Shown here piece after piece: positions 44,389 through 52,346 of a stretch of DNA of 64,000 nucleotides. The stretch's first letter is position 1. Each line of letters opens with the position of its first letter. Source of the stretch: Bacteroidetes bacterium HGW-Bacteroidetes-4. GTDB lineage: Bacteria; Bacteroidota; Bacteroidia; Bacteroidales; SZUA-534. The notes under the pieces are model-generated. The model was given only the letters and a program-made list of their open reading frames with translations. It did no database searches and was not told the DNA's origin. Location: assembly GCA_002840905.1 (NCBI GenBank), contig PHDD01000002.1, positions 159,563 through 223,562 on the forward strand, in the 5' to 3' direction. The translations under genes and the position numbers were made by a program.

Positions 44389-47187
44389 CTATTGTTTGAT
44401 AAACCTTCCGCTGTGCCGTTTTCCACTGGCATCGGCAGCCGATATAACATAAATTCCTTTGTCAAAATCCGACACATCGATAAACTGAACCGCACTTGTA
44501 GTAGTTGAATGATATACTACCTGTCCAATAAGGTTGTAAACGGTTAGTTGTTTAAAGTTGTTTAATCCATATACATACAGCTCATTATCAACCGGATTGG
44601 GATACAGTTTTAACTGATCTTTTAACACCGCACCTGCTGTATTATCGCTTACCGAAGGATTGATATCGGGGATATCGAATTTTTTAGTGGTGTACAGACG
44701 GTATTCGCCGGGAGCTAAGGCCAGTTCAGCCTGTGTATCGGTAACGTTTAGTTCTTCGCCAGTATAGAATTCGTACCAGGTGCCGGTTTGCTGAAAATCA
44801 GGAACTATCGTTTCGGGAACCACACCAAAATTACCCAACACCACCACGTCCATATCATCGTGATTCAGGTGAATCTTTTTCTTGGCACCGCTTACCGAAA
44901 GTACATAATCGGTGGTTTTGAATGCCGGTTCAGTGGTTTTCAGTTTGGCCAGTTGCGAATAAACATCGTACAGGCGGTCGCGGGAATTAACCTGCTGATA
45001 CGACCATAAAATGGGTTTTTCTCCCAATCGCCCGCCTTGATCGATAGAAATATCGTAACCCAATTCGCCAAACTGCCAAATCATTTTTGGCCCCGGAATG
45101 GTCAGGAAGAAGTTGGCTGCCAGCTCCATCCGGTTTAAAGCGGTATAAAGTTCTTTAGTTGAATAGTCGCCACTGGCATTTCCGTATTGCATGTTTTTAT
45201 ACATCAGGCGCTCTTCGTCGTGACTTTCCATATAGCCCACCACGTGTGGGTTGTTCCATCCACGTTTTTTGTACGATATCCACGAAAAGTCAGATTTTCC
45301 ACTTTCGTTCCATCCCATGGCAGCTTCATTATAACTGTAGTTCAAATTACCCCAAAGCAAAATACCATAATTGGCAAGTTCTTTTTCTTCGGTATTGTCC
45401 GACAAGTGTTCAAAAATTACATACGCGTTGGGATTCACCTCCTTGAGTTTATCGGTCATCCGTTTCAGGTTGGCAATACGTGCGGCATCGTAGGCACTAC
45501 CCCAATCCGACGGTCCGTATATGGTATTCGAAAATCCTTTGGTAAAATCGAAGCGGAAGCCATCGACTTTGTAATGAGTCAACCAGAAGGTGTTTACGCT
45601 ATCGACAAAAGCTTTGGTGTGCGGACTTTCGTGATTAAAATCGTATCCCCAATGGGCATCGGGATTTTGAAAATTATGATCGACATTGTACCAGGGATTA
45701 TTGGCGGCAGGTTTTCCGTTCTCGAAGTACATGCGCACCAGCGGGCTTTGTCCGTACGAATGGTTTAAAACCAGGTCGATAACTACGGCTATGCCCCGTT
45801 TGTGGCATTCGTCGATTAATTTTTTGAGGTCGTTTTTAGGTCCATAATATTTATCAGGCGCAAAATAAAACGACGGATTGTAACCCCAGCTTGAATTGCC
45901 TTCGAACTCGTTAACAGGCATCAACTCTAATACATTAACACCCAGACGCTGCAAATAATCGAGCGTGTCGGCAATGGTTTTGTACGAATGCGTAGCCACA
46001 AAATCACGAATCAGCATTTCGTAAACCACCATATCGGTAACTGCCGGCGGGGTAAAATTTTCAACTTCCCACTGATAAGCTTCCTGAGCTGTTTGGAATA
46101 CCGAAACCGCCTGCGTGGTTTTATCGGCAGGGTAAGGTTTTAAATCGGGATAGGTGGTTGATGGAATGTATTTGTCGTTCCAGGGATCGAGAATTTTTTC
46201 GGTATAGGGATCGGCCACTACAATTTCGCCATCAATCCAATATTGGTAAGCATATTCAGCTCCGGCTTCCAAATTATTAATGGTAAACCAGAAATGCGTA
46301 CCATCGGGTGTTTTATTCATCATCCAGGTGGTAGCGGTAACCTGCAGGGTAGTTGGCTCGGAAAATGTAGTTTCCAGGGTTTTAGCCACATCCCAGTCGT
46401 TAAAATCACCAATCAGGTAAACATACTCTTTTTGAGGAGCGTGCAATACCAAAGTAACCGTTTCATCATCGATATAATTGATTCCTTTTTTCACCCCTTG
46501 CGGAAGTTCAGCAAGCACAGGCTCCTGGCGTACGTAATAATAGGCTGAATCAAAAACGCTTGAGCTTTCATCTTTAGCTTCTACCTTAATCCAGTGTTTG
46601 CCTTCGGCAGTTACTGTCCAGTTGTTAGTAAGCTCGGCCTGATTGGTTCGGGCAACAACTTCGTTATCGTGATAAAGAATGATGCTATCGGCCAGATTGG
46701 CTGCTGCCTTAATCTCAAAGCTGGCACCCATGGGAACCAGCAAACTGGTTTCGGGGGTTAAAAGTGAAACACTTAAGGTAACTTCGTACACCTCGGTAAA
46801 CAAATCGGTGGTTTGCGCATTGCCGGCTGCATTACGAAATACTAAACACAGTTCGGTAACTTTTTCACCACTGGCCACCCCATAAAATTCGTTAATGGAC
46901 GGGGTGATTTCCAATTCGTACAAATCGGTTCCAAGCCTTGTTAATTTTGGTTGAGTAGTATTTGTTCCCCAGGTTCCAATAACGTGTTTCCATTGTCCGC
47001 TGCCTTCGATGGTTACCCCGGTGTGGGCATAAACATCGCCGGTATAGGCTTCGAGCCCGGTACCTGTGGCATTGAAGATAACTTTAACCGCGGCATCGGC
47101 AGTTGGAAAAGCCGGATCGGTTGACAGTGTTTGCGCATTAAGCCCCAGGGCTGTTGCCAGTAGAAAAAAAAGTAGTAGTTGCTTCAT
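44389..47187 (-). CDS. Secreted GH13 alpha-amylase-family enzyme with T9SS sorting domain
   Basis: The 932-residue protein has a signal peptide, beta modules including a CBM48-like one (KEYVYLIGDFNDWDVAKTL), the GH13 barrel at about 380-760, a beta domain and a T9SS type-A C-terminal domain (LYPNPVDNELYVYG). The four conserved regions are DLVLNH, GFRFDF with nucleophile Asp547, VIFEHLSD with acid/base Glu593, and ESHDEER with Asp657. It should hydrolyse alpha-1,4-glucans at the cell surface or outside; the exact specificity cannot be read. A LacI-type operator and -7 box lie upstream (47272-47363). The CotH gene follows a terminator. Confidence 0.93.
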   Translation of the reverse strand: MKQLLLFFLLATALGLNAQTLSTDPAFPTADAAVKVIFNATGTGLEAYTGDVYAHTGVTIEGSGQWKHVIGTWGTNTTQPKLTRLGTDLYELEITPSINEFYGVASGEKVTELCLVFRNAAGNAQTTDLFTEVYEVTLSVSLLTPETSLLVPMGASFEIKAAANLADSIILYHDNEVVARTNQAELTNNWTVTAEGKHWIKVEAKDESSSVFDSAYYYVRQEPVLAELPQGVKKGINYIDDETVTLVLHAPQKEYVYLIGDFNDWDVAKTLETTFSEPTTLQVTATTWMMNKTPDGTHFWFTINNLEAGAEYAYQYWIDGEIVVADPYTEKILDPWNDKYIPSTTYPDLKPYPADKTTQAVSVFQTAQEAYQWEVENFTPPAVTDMVVYEMLIRDFVATHSYKTIADTLDYLQRLGVNVLELMPVNEFEGNSSWGYNPSFYFAPDKYYGPKNDLKKLIDECHKRGIAVVIDLVLNHSYGQSPLVRMYFENGKPAANNPWYNVDHNFQNPDAHWGYDFNHESPHTKAFVDSVNTFWLTHYKVDGFRFDFTKGFSNTIYGPSDWGSAYDAARIANLKRMTDKLKEVNPNAYVIFEHLSDNTEEKELANYGILLWGNLNYSYNEAAMGWNESGKSDFSWISYKKRGWNNPHVVGYMESHDEERLMYKNMQYGNASGDYSTKELYTALNRMELAANFFLTIPGPKMIWQFGELGYDISIDQGGRLGEKPILWSYQQVNSRDRLYDVYSQLAKLKTTEPAFKTTDYVLSVSGAKKKIHLNHDDMDVVVLGNFGVVPETIVPDFQQTGTWYEFYTGEELNVTDTQAELALAPGEYRLYTTKKFDIPDINPSVSDNTAGAVLKDQLKLYPNPVDNELYVYGLNNFKQLTVYNLIGQVVYHSTTTSAVQFIDVSDFDKGIYVISAADASGKRHSGRFIKQ

Positions 47188-47210
47188 AGTTTCTCGAAAT
47201 TAATTTATTG

Positions 47211-47226
47211 CTCACCTCAGCTTAAG
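47211..47226 (-). promoter_or_regulatory. Possible leader element upstream of the amylase gene
   Basis: CTCACCTCAGCTTAAG on the plus strand agrees with the CTTACCT..TTAAG element found in the leaders of both susC genes, at 11 of 16 positions against the copy at 61408. It would lie about 40-55 nt into the transcript. Weak on its own. Confidence 0.3.
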
Positions 47227-47271
47227 CAGGATGGTTACAAATCTCACCCTGTTTTAACCATGTTTACAGGT

Positions 47272-47363
47272 TAAAAATAGCTATAATAGCACAGATTAAC
47301 CATTTACCAATAGGTAGGTAAATAGAACAAACGATACCGCAAACGTTTGTATATGTTGAATAA
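47272..47363 (-). promoter_or_regulatory. Operator A and -7 box for the amylase gene
   Basis: The 22-bp operator is at 47328-47349; its inner part CAAACGTTTG is a perfect palindrome and the outer arms are CAAACG/CGTTTG. The plus-strand bases after it, TATGTTGAATAAC, match the block next to the other three operators. A -7-like box, TATTTTTA on the minus strand (47272-47279), lies 63 bp away centre to centre. No -33 box is evident. Confidence 0.7.
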
Positions 47364-47507
47364 CATTTATTTTGTGATGGTATTAAAAACGGGGGGTAAA
47401 TATTTTTCACCGCAAAGGTCACAAAGATTTTATGCAGCATAAACGTACTTCCTATGAATCCGCCAGGTGCAATTCACACAATTGCTTACAAGATACCTTA
47501 TCCATCG

Positions 47508-47655
47508 ACAAAGATTCTTCTCTGTGTTACTTTGTGTGCTTTAGCAACGCAGTTGCGGGCGGTGAATATTAACCACCACAAAGGCCACAGAGTTCCACAA
47601 AGACTCTTCTCTGTGTTACTTTGTGTGCTTTAGCAACGCAGTTGCGGGTGGTGAA
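47508..47655. repeat. Pair of 59-bp direct repeats
   Basis: The segments 47508-47566 and 47597-47655 are nearly identical (two differences noticed: att/act near the start, ggc/ggt near the end), 30 bp apart. Each contains cttctctgtgttactttgtg and gcaacgcagttgcggg. They are non-coding and resemble dispersed intergenic repeats of Bacteroidota. Confidence 0.85.
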
Positions 47656-47813
47656 GGAATTCACCACGAATTAACACGGATTAACACAGACCAGCCGCGG
47701 CAAGTTTACCAACCAAGAGCTTCCGCTACTATTACCAGCCCGGTGAACCGGCTGAGCCGGAAACCACAGCACCCGCATCCGAGGCAGAATAAGGGAAAGA
47801 TTAAAAAAGTAGA

Positions 47814-47848
47814 ATAAAAAAAGAGGCTGTCTTTGGGACAGCCTCTTT
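47814..47848 (-). terminator. Rho-independent terminator after the starch-binding protein gene
   Basis: A perfect 12-bp stem, AAAGAGGCTGTC (47820-47831) with GACAGCCTCTTT (47837-47848), loop of 5 nt, followed by a T run on the minus strand. It lies 28 bp after the stop codon. Confidence 0.93.
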
Positions 47849-47875
47849 AATTAATTAAACCTACTATTTATCCTA

Positions 47876-48865
47876 CTATTGTTTTACAACTTTCATTGTT
47901 TTGACATTTCTGTTAGCATCCAGTACATTTATAAAATAAACTCCTGAAGATAAGCCTGTCATATCCAAATCTACACTAATTCTATCCGCTGTAGAAATTG
48001 ATTTAACTTTAGTACCAATTACATTGTAAACTTCAATACTATTTACCGATTCATTCATATTAGCTATAGTTAATATACCACGAACCGGGTTAGGATAAAC
48101 CGAAATATCAGCTCCAAATTTATCGTTAACACTTAGTATTTCATCATTGTACCAAACAGAAATTTCGTTTGTTACTCCTCCGGCAGTATCTGCAATTGCA
48201 TTCACACGGTCTGCTCCTCCATTAGGAAATTCTGATGTATTCCAATCGGAATTAATCCGTGTTTTCCATTTCATTTCTCCAACCGGTGCAATAATTTTAG
48301 CTGAATAGATACCATCCACAGCATCCCAAAGCACATCGTATGAGCCATTATTGCCCCAATTGTTGAATGTTCCTGCTAAATCTACCCAATCATTTGCCGG
48401 ATCAAATACAGCATCGTCAATGGCTTTATTCATATTCACATTTACCGTTACAGGAACCCATCCCGGGTAATAATTGTCAAAAATCAATTTAATTTCAGTA
48501 TTCACGGAACGAACGTTGTATTTCCGGTTTGGTTGATCTCCCCAAAATTCAGAGGTAGTAGCAGTCCATGTTCCATTAATCCGGAACTTAAACTCAAGAA
48601 CATCACCCTCCGTTAAACCGGTAAGTGTAATTTCATAAAGAGAATCTGCATCTACAACCTGAGTCAAATGATAATCTGTACCATCCCAATCATTAAATGA
48701 ACCGGCTACATCAATAAAATCATTTGCAGGGTCAAAAAATTCGGTGCTGCTAACCTGACCCACCCTCTGATAAGTCATGTCCACAGTCAGTTTTACATCT
48801 ACTTGTGCAAAGGATGTTAATCCAACAAGCATCGTAAATAACAAAGAAAGTAAAGGTTTTTTCAT
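47876..48865 (-). CDS. Secreted protein with two starch-binding-type modules and T9SS sorting domain
   Basis: The 329-residue protein has a classical signal peptide (VGLTSFAQ, no lipobox). Two similar beta modules follow at about residues 22-135 and 137-245, each with the phrase FDPANDFIDVAGSFNDWDG or FDPANDWVDLAGTFNNWG, resembling the CBM20/CBM48-like folds that bind alpha-glucans, and each with FRINGTW or TRINSDW further on. Residues about 255-329 are a T9SS type-A sorting domain (VYPNPVRGILTIANM). It has no catalytic domain, so it probably presents or binds starch at the cell surface. A LacI-type operator lies 230 bp upstream. It is its own unit between two terminators. Confidence 0.85.
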   Translation of the reverse strand: MKKPLLSLLFTMLVGLTSFAQVDVKLTVDMTYQRVGQVSSTEFFDPANDFIDVAGSFNDWDGTDYHLTQVVDADSLYEITLTGLTEGDVLEFKFRINGTWTATTSEFWGDQPNRKYNVRSVNTEIKLIFDNYYPGWVPVTVNVNMNKAIDDAVFDPANDWVDLAGTFNNWGNNGSYDVLWDAVDGIYSAKIIAPVGEMKWKTRINSDWNTSEFPNGGADRVNAIADTAGGVTNEISVWYNDEILSVNDKFGADISVYPNPVRGILTIANMNESVNSIEVYNVIGTKVKSISTADRISVDLDMTGLSSGVYFINVLDANRNVKTMKVVKQ

Positions 48866-49157
48866 AGTGAATAATTTAAGTTAATAATAAAGAAAATTTA
48901 CATCCTCCAGGCTATCGGTAATAATCTTATATTTTTTAAATTCAACATTATAAGTATGTTCATTTAGGGATTCACTTCAGTGATAAGGCATTAACATTAA
49001 CAAACGATTTATTTCAAGAATTTAAAAAAGCTACCACTAAATTTACGACATTTTGGTGAAATATCAATCTTTCAAATAATAAACAATCCAATCGCAATCG
49101 AAACCGCAAACGATTTCATATGTTATATAATAGTTTTTAAATTTAAAATCCAAATAA
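48866..49157. other. Intergenic region with long leader and operator B
   Basis: No gene is visible in this stretch. It contains the operator and -7 box listed below and a weak match (CTTATATTTTTTAA, 48926-48939) to the susC leader element. The leader before the start codon would be about 165 nt. Confidence 0.5.
49038..49132 (-). promoter_or_regulatory. Operator B and -7 box for the starch-binding protein gene
   Basis: The operator at 49095-49116 keeps the core CGCAAACG with arms CAATCG/CGATTT, the most degenerate of the four. It is followed on the plus strand by TATGTTATATAATAG. The minus-strand -7-like box TAAATTTA (49038-49045) lies 64 bp away centre to centre. Confidence 0.65.
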
Positions 49158-49190
49158 AGGGGCTGCCCAAAATGAAAATGGACAGCCTCT
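49158..49190 (-). terminator. Rho-independent terminator after the SusF-like gene
   Basis: AGGGGCTGCCC (49158-49168) pairs with GGACAGCCTCT (49180-49190) with one mismatch and one G-T pair; the minus strand then reads CTTTATTTGG. It ends the susC1-susD1-susF-like unit. Confidence 0.75.
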
Positions 49191-49214
49191 TAGTATTTAA
49201 CAGCTATTTAGTAA

Positions 49215-50684
49215 TTATTCAATTACGCCAGTTTCATTTGCAAAATTTAAAGAAACAGTTTGTCCGGCAGTTACATTAACCGCAGCTTGATCGTTTCCTG
49301 TTCCACGGTATTCAATTACACCGTCAAATACATTGAATTCGGCTTGCCACCAATCAATAGCAGCACCATCAGCATTAGTTAAAGTATTTGCTTTAACATA
49401 CATTCTTAAAGCACCATCGGTACTGAAAGCAGGAGAAGTAATTACTTTGTTTGTATTATCCACAGTAAATTCAACATTACCAGCCCAATCTGGGTCACCA
49501 AATACAGCATTGATACCATTTACAGAAGGAGTATTCACTTCAATTGTTTCGGTTTCAAGGTTTACAACAACCATATAGTAACCTGATTCGGCCACATCGG
49601 GAACATTGTCAACACCTTTACCATAAACACCATCGGTGGCACCGGTAGCAGCATCTACACCAAAATCTTTACCCCATGCTTTTTCAGGAGAGAATTTGAA
49701 TCCGGCATCAGCCACACCGGCTTCTACCCAAACAATTTTCCAGAATAAGTGAGGATTGCTGTGAACAGGTACCATTTCAATACCATTTGCAGCCCAGTCC
49801 CATCCACCAATTGAAGCACCAATCATAAACATAGCTTCGGGGAATTCAGCTGGAGGAAGTTCACCAGCAGGAGCAGTTGTAACAGTAATTCCAGCTATAC
49901 CTTTTTTACCAGGAGTCCAGGTAAAAGTAAAGTCCAATAATTGTCCACCATTATCAATAGAAATGTCAGCACCATCAGCAGTTAAAGCATTGGCAGCACC
50001 TCCGTAGCTAATAACCGGACGGCAATGGTCTCCTTCAGCACCACCTGCAGCTAAATCAGTCCAGGGCACATTGGTGGTAATGAATTTCCATGCGGTATTA
50101 ATTCTAACTTTAAATACCGAACGTAAATCAACGGCTTTAACTTCGAAATTAACACCATCAGCCGAACCAGTTCCTACCATTGTAGCTAAGTCACCAGTAG
50201 CATTGATTTCGAAATTGTCAATTTTCATTAACCAGAATAATGAAGTGGTAGCATCAGTCATAATGTAATACAAACCAGCTTCAGCAATAGCTAAGGTTTC
50301 AGTTCCGTCAAGTACCAATTTACCAGTTTTGTAGGAGAATGGTGCACCAGCTTCAGCTTCCTGAATAGAATCACCCACTTCAGTGGCTCCATAAGTTACT
50401 TCACCTGTTGCGGTTACTTCTTTAAACATAATATCACCAGCACTTAGATAAGCAATCTGATAATACATACCTTCACGAACCACTTTTGTAGCAAAGTCAC
50501 TGCTGGGCTCAACCATTTGTTTGGCATCAATAACTACGGCTTCGTCACCAGTGGCTGAACCAATAACCTGCATTCCATATACCGGATTATCGATAATTAT
50601 TGGATCTTCATTATCTTTATCGCAAGAGCTTACGAAAAGTCCTCCAAGGAAGAACAACATTAAATACATTAAATTCTTTTTCAT
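49215..50684 (-). CDS. SusE/SusF-family starch-binding outer-membrane lipoprotein
   Basis: The 489-residue protein has a lipoprotein signal (LFVSSC, Cys21) and a chain of beta modules. The middle and C-terminal parts (FMIGASIGGWDWAANGIEMV, FWKIVWVEAGVADAGFKFSP, YMVVVNLETETIEVN) match SusE/SusF-type modules, which bind alpha-glucan on the cell surface without catalysis. It is the third gene of the unit susC1-susD1-this gene, 33 bp before the susD1 stop. The N-terminal SusE Ig-like domain is not clear here, so SusF-like is the better label. Confidence 0.82.
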   Translation of the reverse strand: MKKNLMYLMLFFLGGLFVSSCDKDNEDPIIIDNPVYGMQVIGSATGDEAVVIDAKQMVEPSSDFATKVVREGMYYQIAYLSAGDIMFKEVTATGEVTYGATEVGDSIQEAEAGAPFSYKTGKLVLDGTETLAIAEAGLYYIMTDATTSLFWLMKIDNFEINATGDLATMVGTGSADGVNFEVKAVDLRSVFKVRINTAWKFITTNVPWTDLAAGGAEGDHCRPVISYGGAANALTADGADISIDNGGQLLDFTFTWTPGKKGIAGITVTTAPAGELPPAEFPEAMFMIGASIGGWDWAANGIEMVPVHSNPHLFWKIVWVEAGVADAGFKFSPEKAWGKDFGVDAATGATDGVYGKGVDNVPDVAESGYYMVVVNLETETIEVNTPSVNGINAVFGDPDWAGNVEFTVDNTNKVITSPAFSTDGALRMYVKANTLTNADGAAIDWWQAEFNVFDGVIEYRGTGNDQAAVNVTAGQTVSLNFANETGVIE

Positions 50685-50716
50685 ACTTTCTAGGTTTAAA
50701 TTATTAATTAAAAAAT

Positions 50717-52303
50717 TTATTCTAATTCCAGTGACACTGGTTCACTTGCTAAATTTGGATTGGCATCGAGCTGATCCTGTGGAACAGGAAATACCAACCG
50801 GTGATTACCTGCGTCGGATTCAGGAGCACCCAACCACCAATTACGAGCGGCAAATTTTCCAAAGCGTACCAAATCACTTCTGCGATGGCCTTCCATAAAT
50901 AACTCACGTCCGCGTTCATTAAGTACTTCATCAAGCGTAGCTGCTTCATTGGGTAAACCGGCAGCGTACCTAATTATATTCAAGTCAGCATCGGCTGTAG
51001 CATTGGCTCCCTGTCCTCCGCGTAAAGTGGCTTCGGCTCGCATTAAATAAGCATCAGCCAAACGAAATACCGGAAAATCGTTATTCATTACAGGTCCTGA
51101 ACCAATTTCCACTTCATATTTTACCACCCGGAACCCGGAAAAACGGGTTACTGCAGCACCATCTGAAGCATCATTCATTACGTCGGCTTTAATTTCCTGG
51201 GTTAACACCAGTGAGCCATTGTCATCAGCTAAGGGCTGACCATTGATATCGAATTGTTGTCCACGTAAAAATGCCTTTGAGCGCTGATCCACCACTTCAT
51301 CATTGGTAGTAGAAATATCATTGGGATTATCAAAACCATCGTTGGCAGCAAACAAATTCTCGTAAAAGTCAGGTTTTATTGCACAGCCGTTCCAAGGTGA
51401 ACTCTGTAAATCATAAGTTTGTTGATGTAGGGTATGCATGGTTCTAAAGTTATGACGCATGCCATCATCGGCATTTTCATCACCTAATATTGAAAAGATA
51501 ACTTCAGGTGAAGTTGCATTGTTGGCATAAAATGGAGCTAAACGTTTTGCTTCCAGGCTATAGCCCAAATCAATCACTTTATTCATATACACAATGGCGG
51601 AGTCCATATCGGCCTTTACAAAATCAGCTTCTCCCTTGTAAACTTTTCCGTTCAGGTAAAGTTTTCCCAGAAGCATGTATGCCATGCCTTTTGATATTTT
51701 ATGGTTTTCAACCGTACCCGATTCTGGCAAATAGGGTATAGCTTCTTTTACCACCTGAATAAGTTTATTATGGATGTCTTCCCGTTTGTTGCGGAAAGGG
51801 AATGCTTCGGCACCGGCAAAAACATCAACATAAGGTACTGCACCGTAGTTATCAATCAATAAATAATATAAGTAACTGCGCAATACATTCATCTCTGCCC
51901 GGGCTTTAGCAGCAACTTCCGTATCGGCCTGGAAGTACTCCAAAGCCTGATTGGCCGCTGAAACACCATAAAAAATATGGCGCCACATATTTTGTACAGC
52001 CATGGCATTAGCGGTCCAGGTATGGCGGTTTAAAACACGCCATTTGCCTCCATCTTCCCAGTCGGTTCCCCTTTGCGGGAAAACCAACACATCGGAACTT
52101 ACTTCTTGCGCATAAAGCCACCATCCCCAGTCATCGAGCAAGTGTCGTTGTTCGGTATATACACCAAGGGTAATAGACTCCAATTGTCCTTCGTTTTCCG
52201 GAAATTTATCCTGTGGCATATAATCGTAAACGTCCGTTTCCAAACTACATGCTGACAGAAAAATTATTCCGATTAGTCCTATAAAAAATTTATTTCGTTT
52301 CAT
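50717..52303 (-). CDS. susD: SusD-family glycan-binding lipoprotein (set 1)
   Basis: The product from the ATG at 52301-52303 is 528 residues with a lipoprotein signal (IIFLSAC). It has the SusD/RagB layout: N-terminal SusD-like helices (DWGWWLYAQEVSSDVLVF), the TPR scaffold with ARAEMNVLRSYLYYLLIDNYG, and the C-terminal FPVFRLADAYLMRAEATLRG and GRELFMEGHRRSDLVRFGKF. SusD forms the lid over the SusC channel and binds oligosaccharides. An upstream extension of 19 codons to 52360 overlaps the susC end and was rejected. The gene lies 43 bp after susC1. Confidence 0.95.
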   Translation of the reverse strand: MKRNKFFIGLIGIIFLSACSLETDVYDYMPQDKFPENEGQLESITLGVYTEQRHLLDDWGWWLYAQEVSSDVLVFPQRGTDWEDGGKWRVLNRHTWTANAMAVQNMWRHIFYGVSAANQALEYFQADTEVAAKARAEMNVLRSYLYYLLIDNYGAVPYVDVFAGAEAFPFRNKREDIHNKLIQVVKEAIPYLPESGTVENHKISKGMAYMLLGKLYLNGKVYKGEADFVKADMDSAIVYMNKVIDLGYSLEAKRLAPFYANNATSPEVIFSILGDENADDGMRHNFRTMHTLHQQTYDLQSSPWNGCAIKPDFYENLFAANDGFDNPNDISTTNDEVVDQRSKAFLRGQQFDINGQPLADDNGSLVLTQEIKADVMNDASDGAAVTRFSGFRVVKYEVEIGSGPVMNNDFPVFRLADAYLMRAEATLRGGQGANATADADLNIIRYAAGLPNEAATLDEVLNERGRELFMEGHRRSDLVRFGKFAARNWWLGAPESDAGNHRLVFPVPQDQLDANPNLASEPVSLELE

Positions 52304-52346
52304 CTTAACTATTTTTATTTCAAAACCCATTTCTAAAAAACCTCCG

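Larger units (their letters stand above)
47188..47813. other. Intergenic region with operator, promoter and direct repeats
   Basis: The part next to the amylase carries its leader, a -7-like box and an operator (listed separately). From 47400 to 47700 the sequence is made of words such as accacaaaggccac, cttctctgtgttactttgtg and aattaacacggattaacaca, which resemble repeats common between genes in Bacteroidota. No credible gene is seen; a 64-codon open frame at 47623-47817 runs across the repeats. Confidence 0.6.

Noticed and set aside
45187..45768. 193-codon frame antisense to the amylase
   Set aside because: Shadow of a strongly coding GH13 region with intact active-site motifs on the other strand.
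47623..47817. 64-codon plus-strand frame
   Set aside because: It covers a direct repeat and low-complexity sequence and runs into the terminator of the opposite gene.
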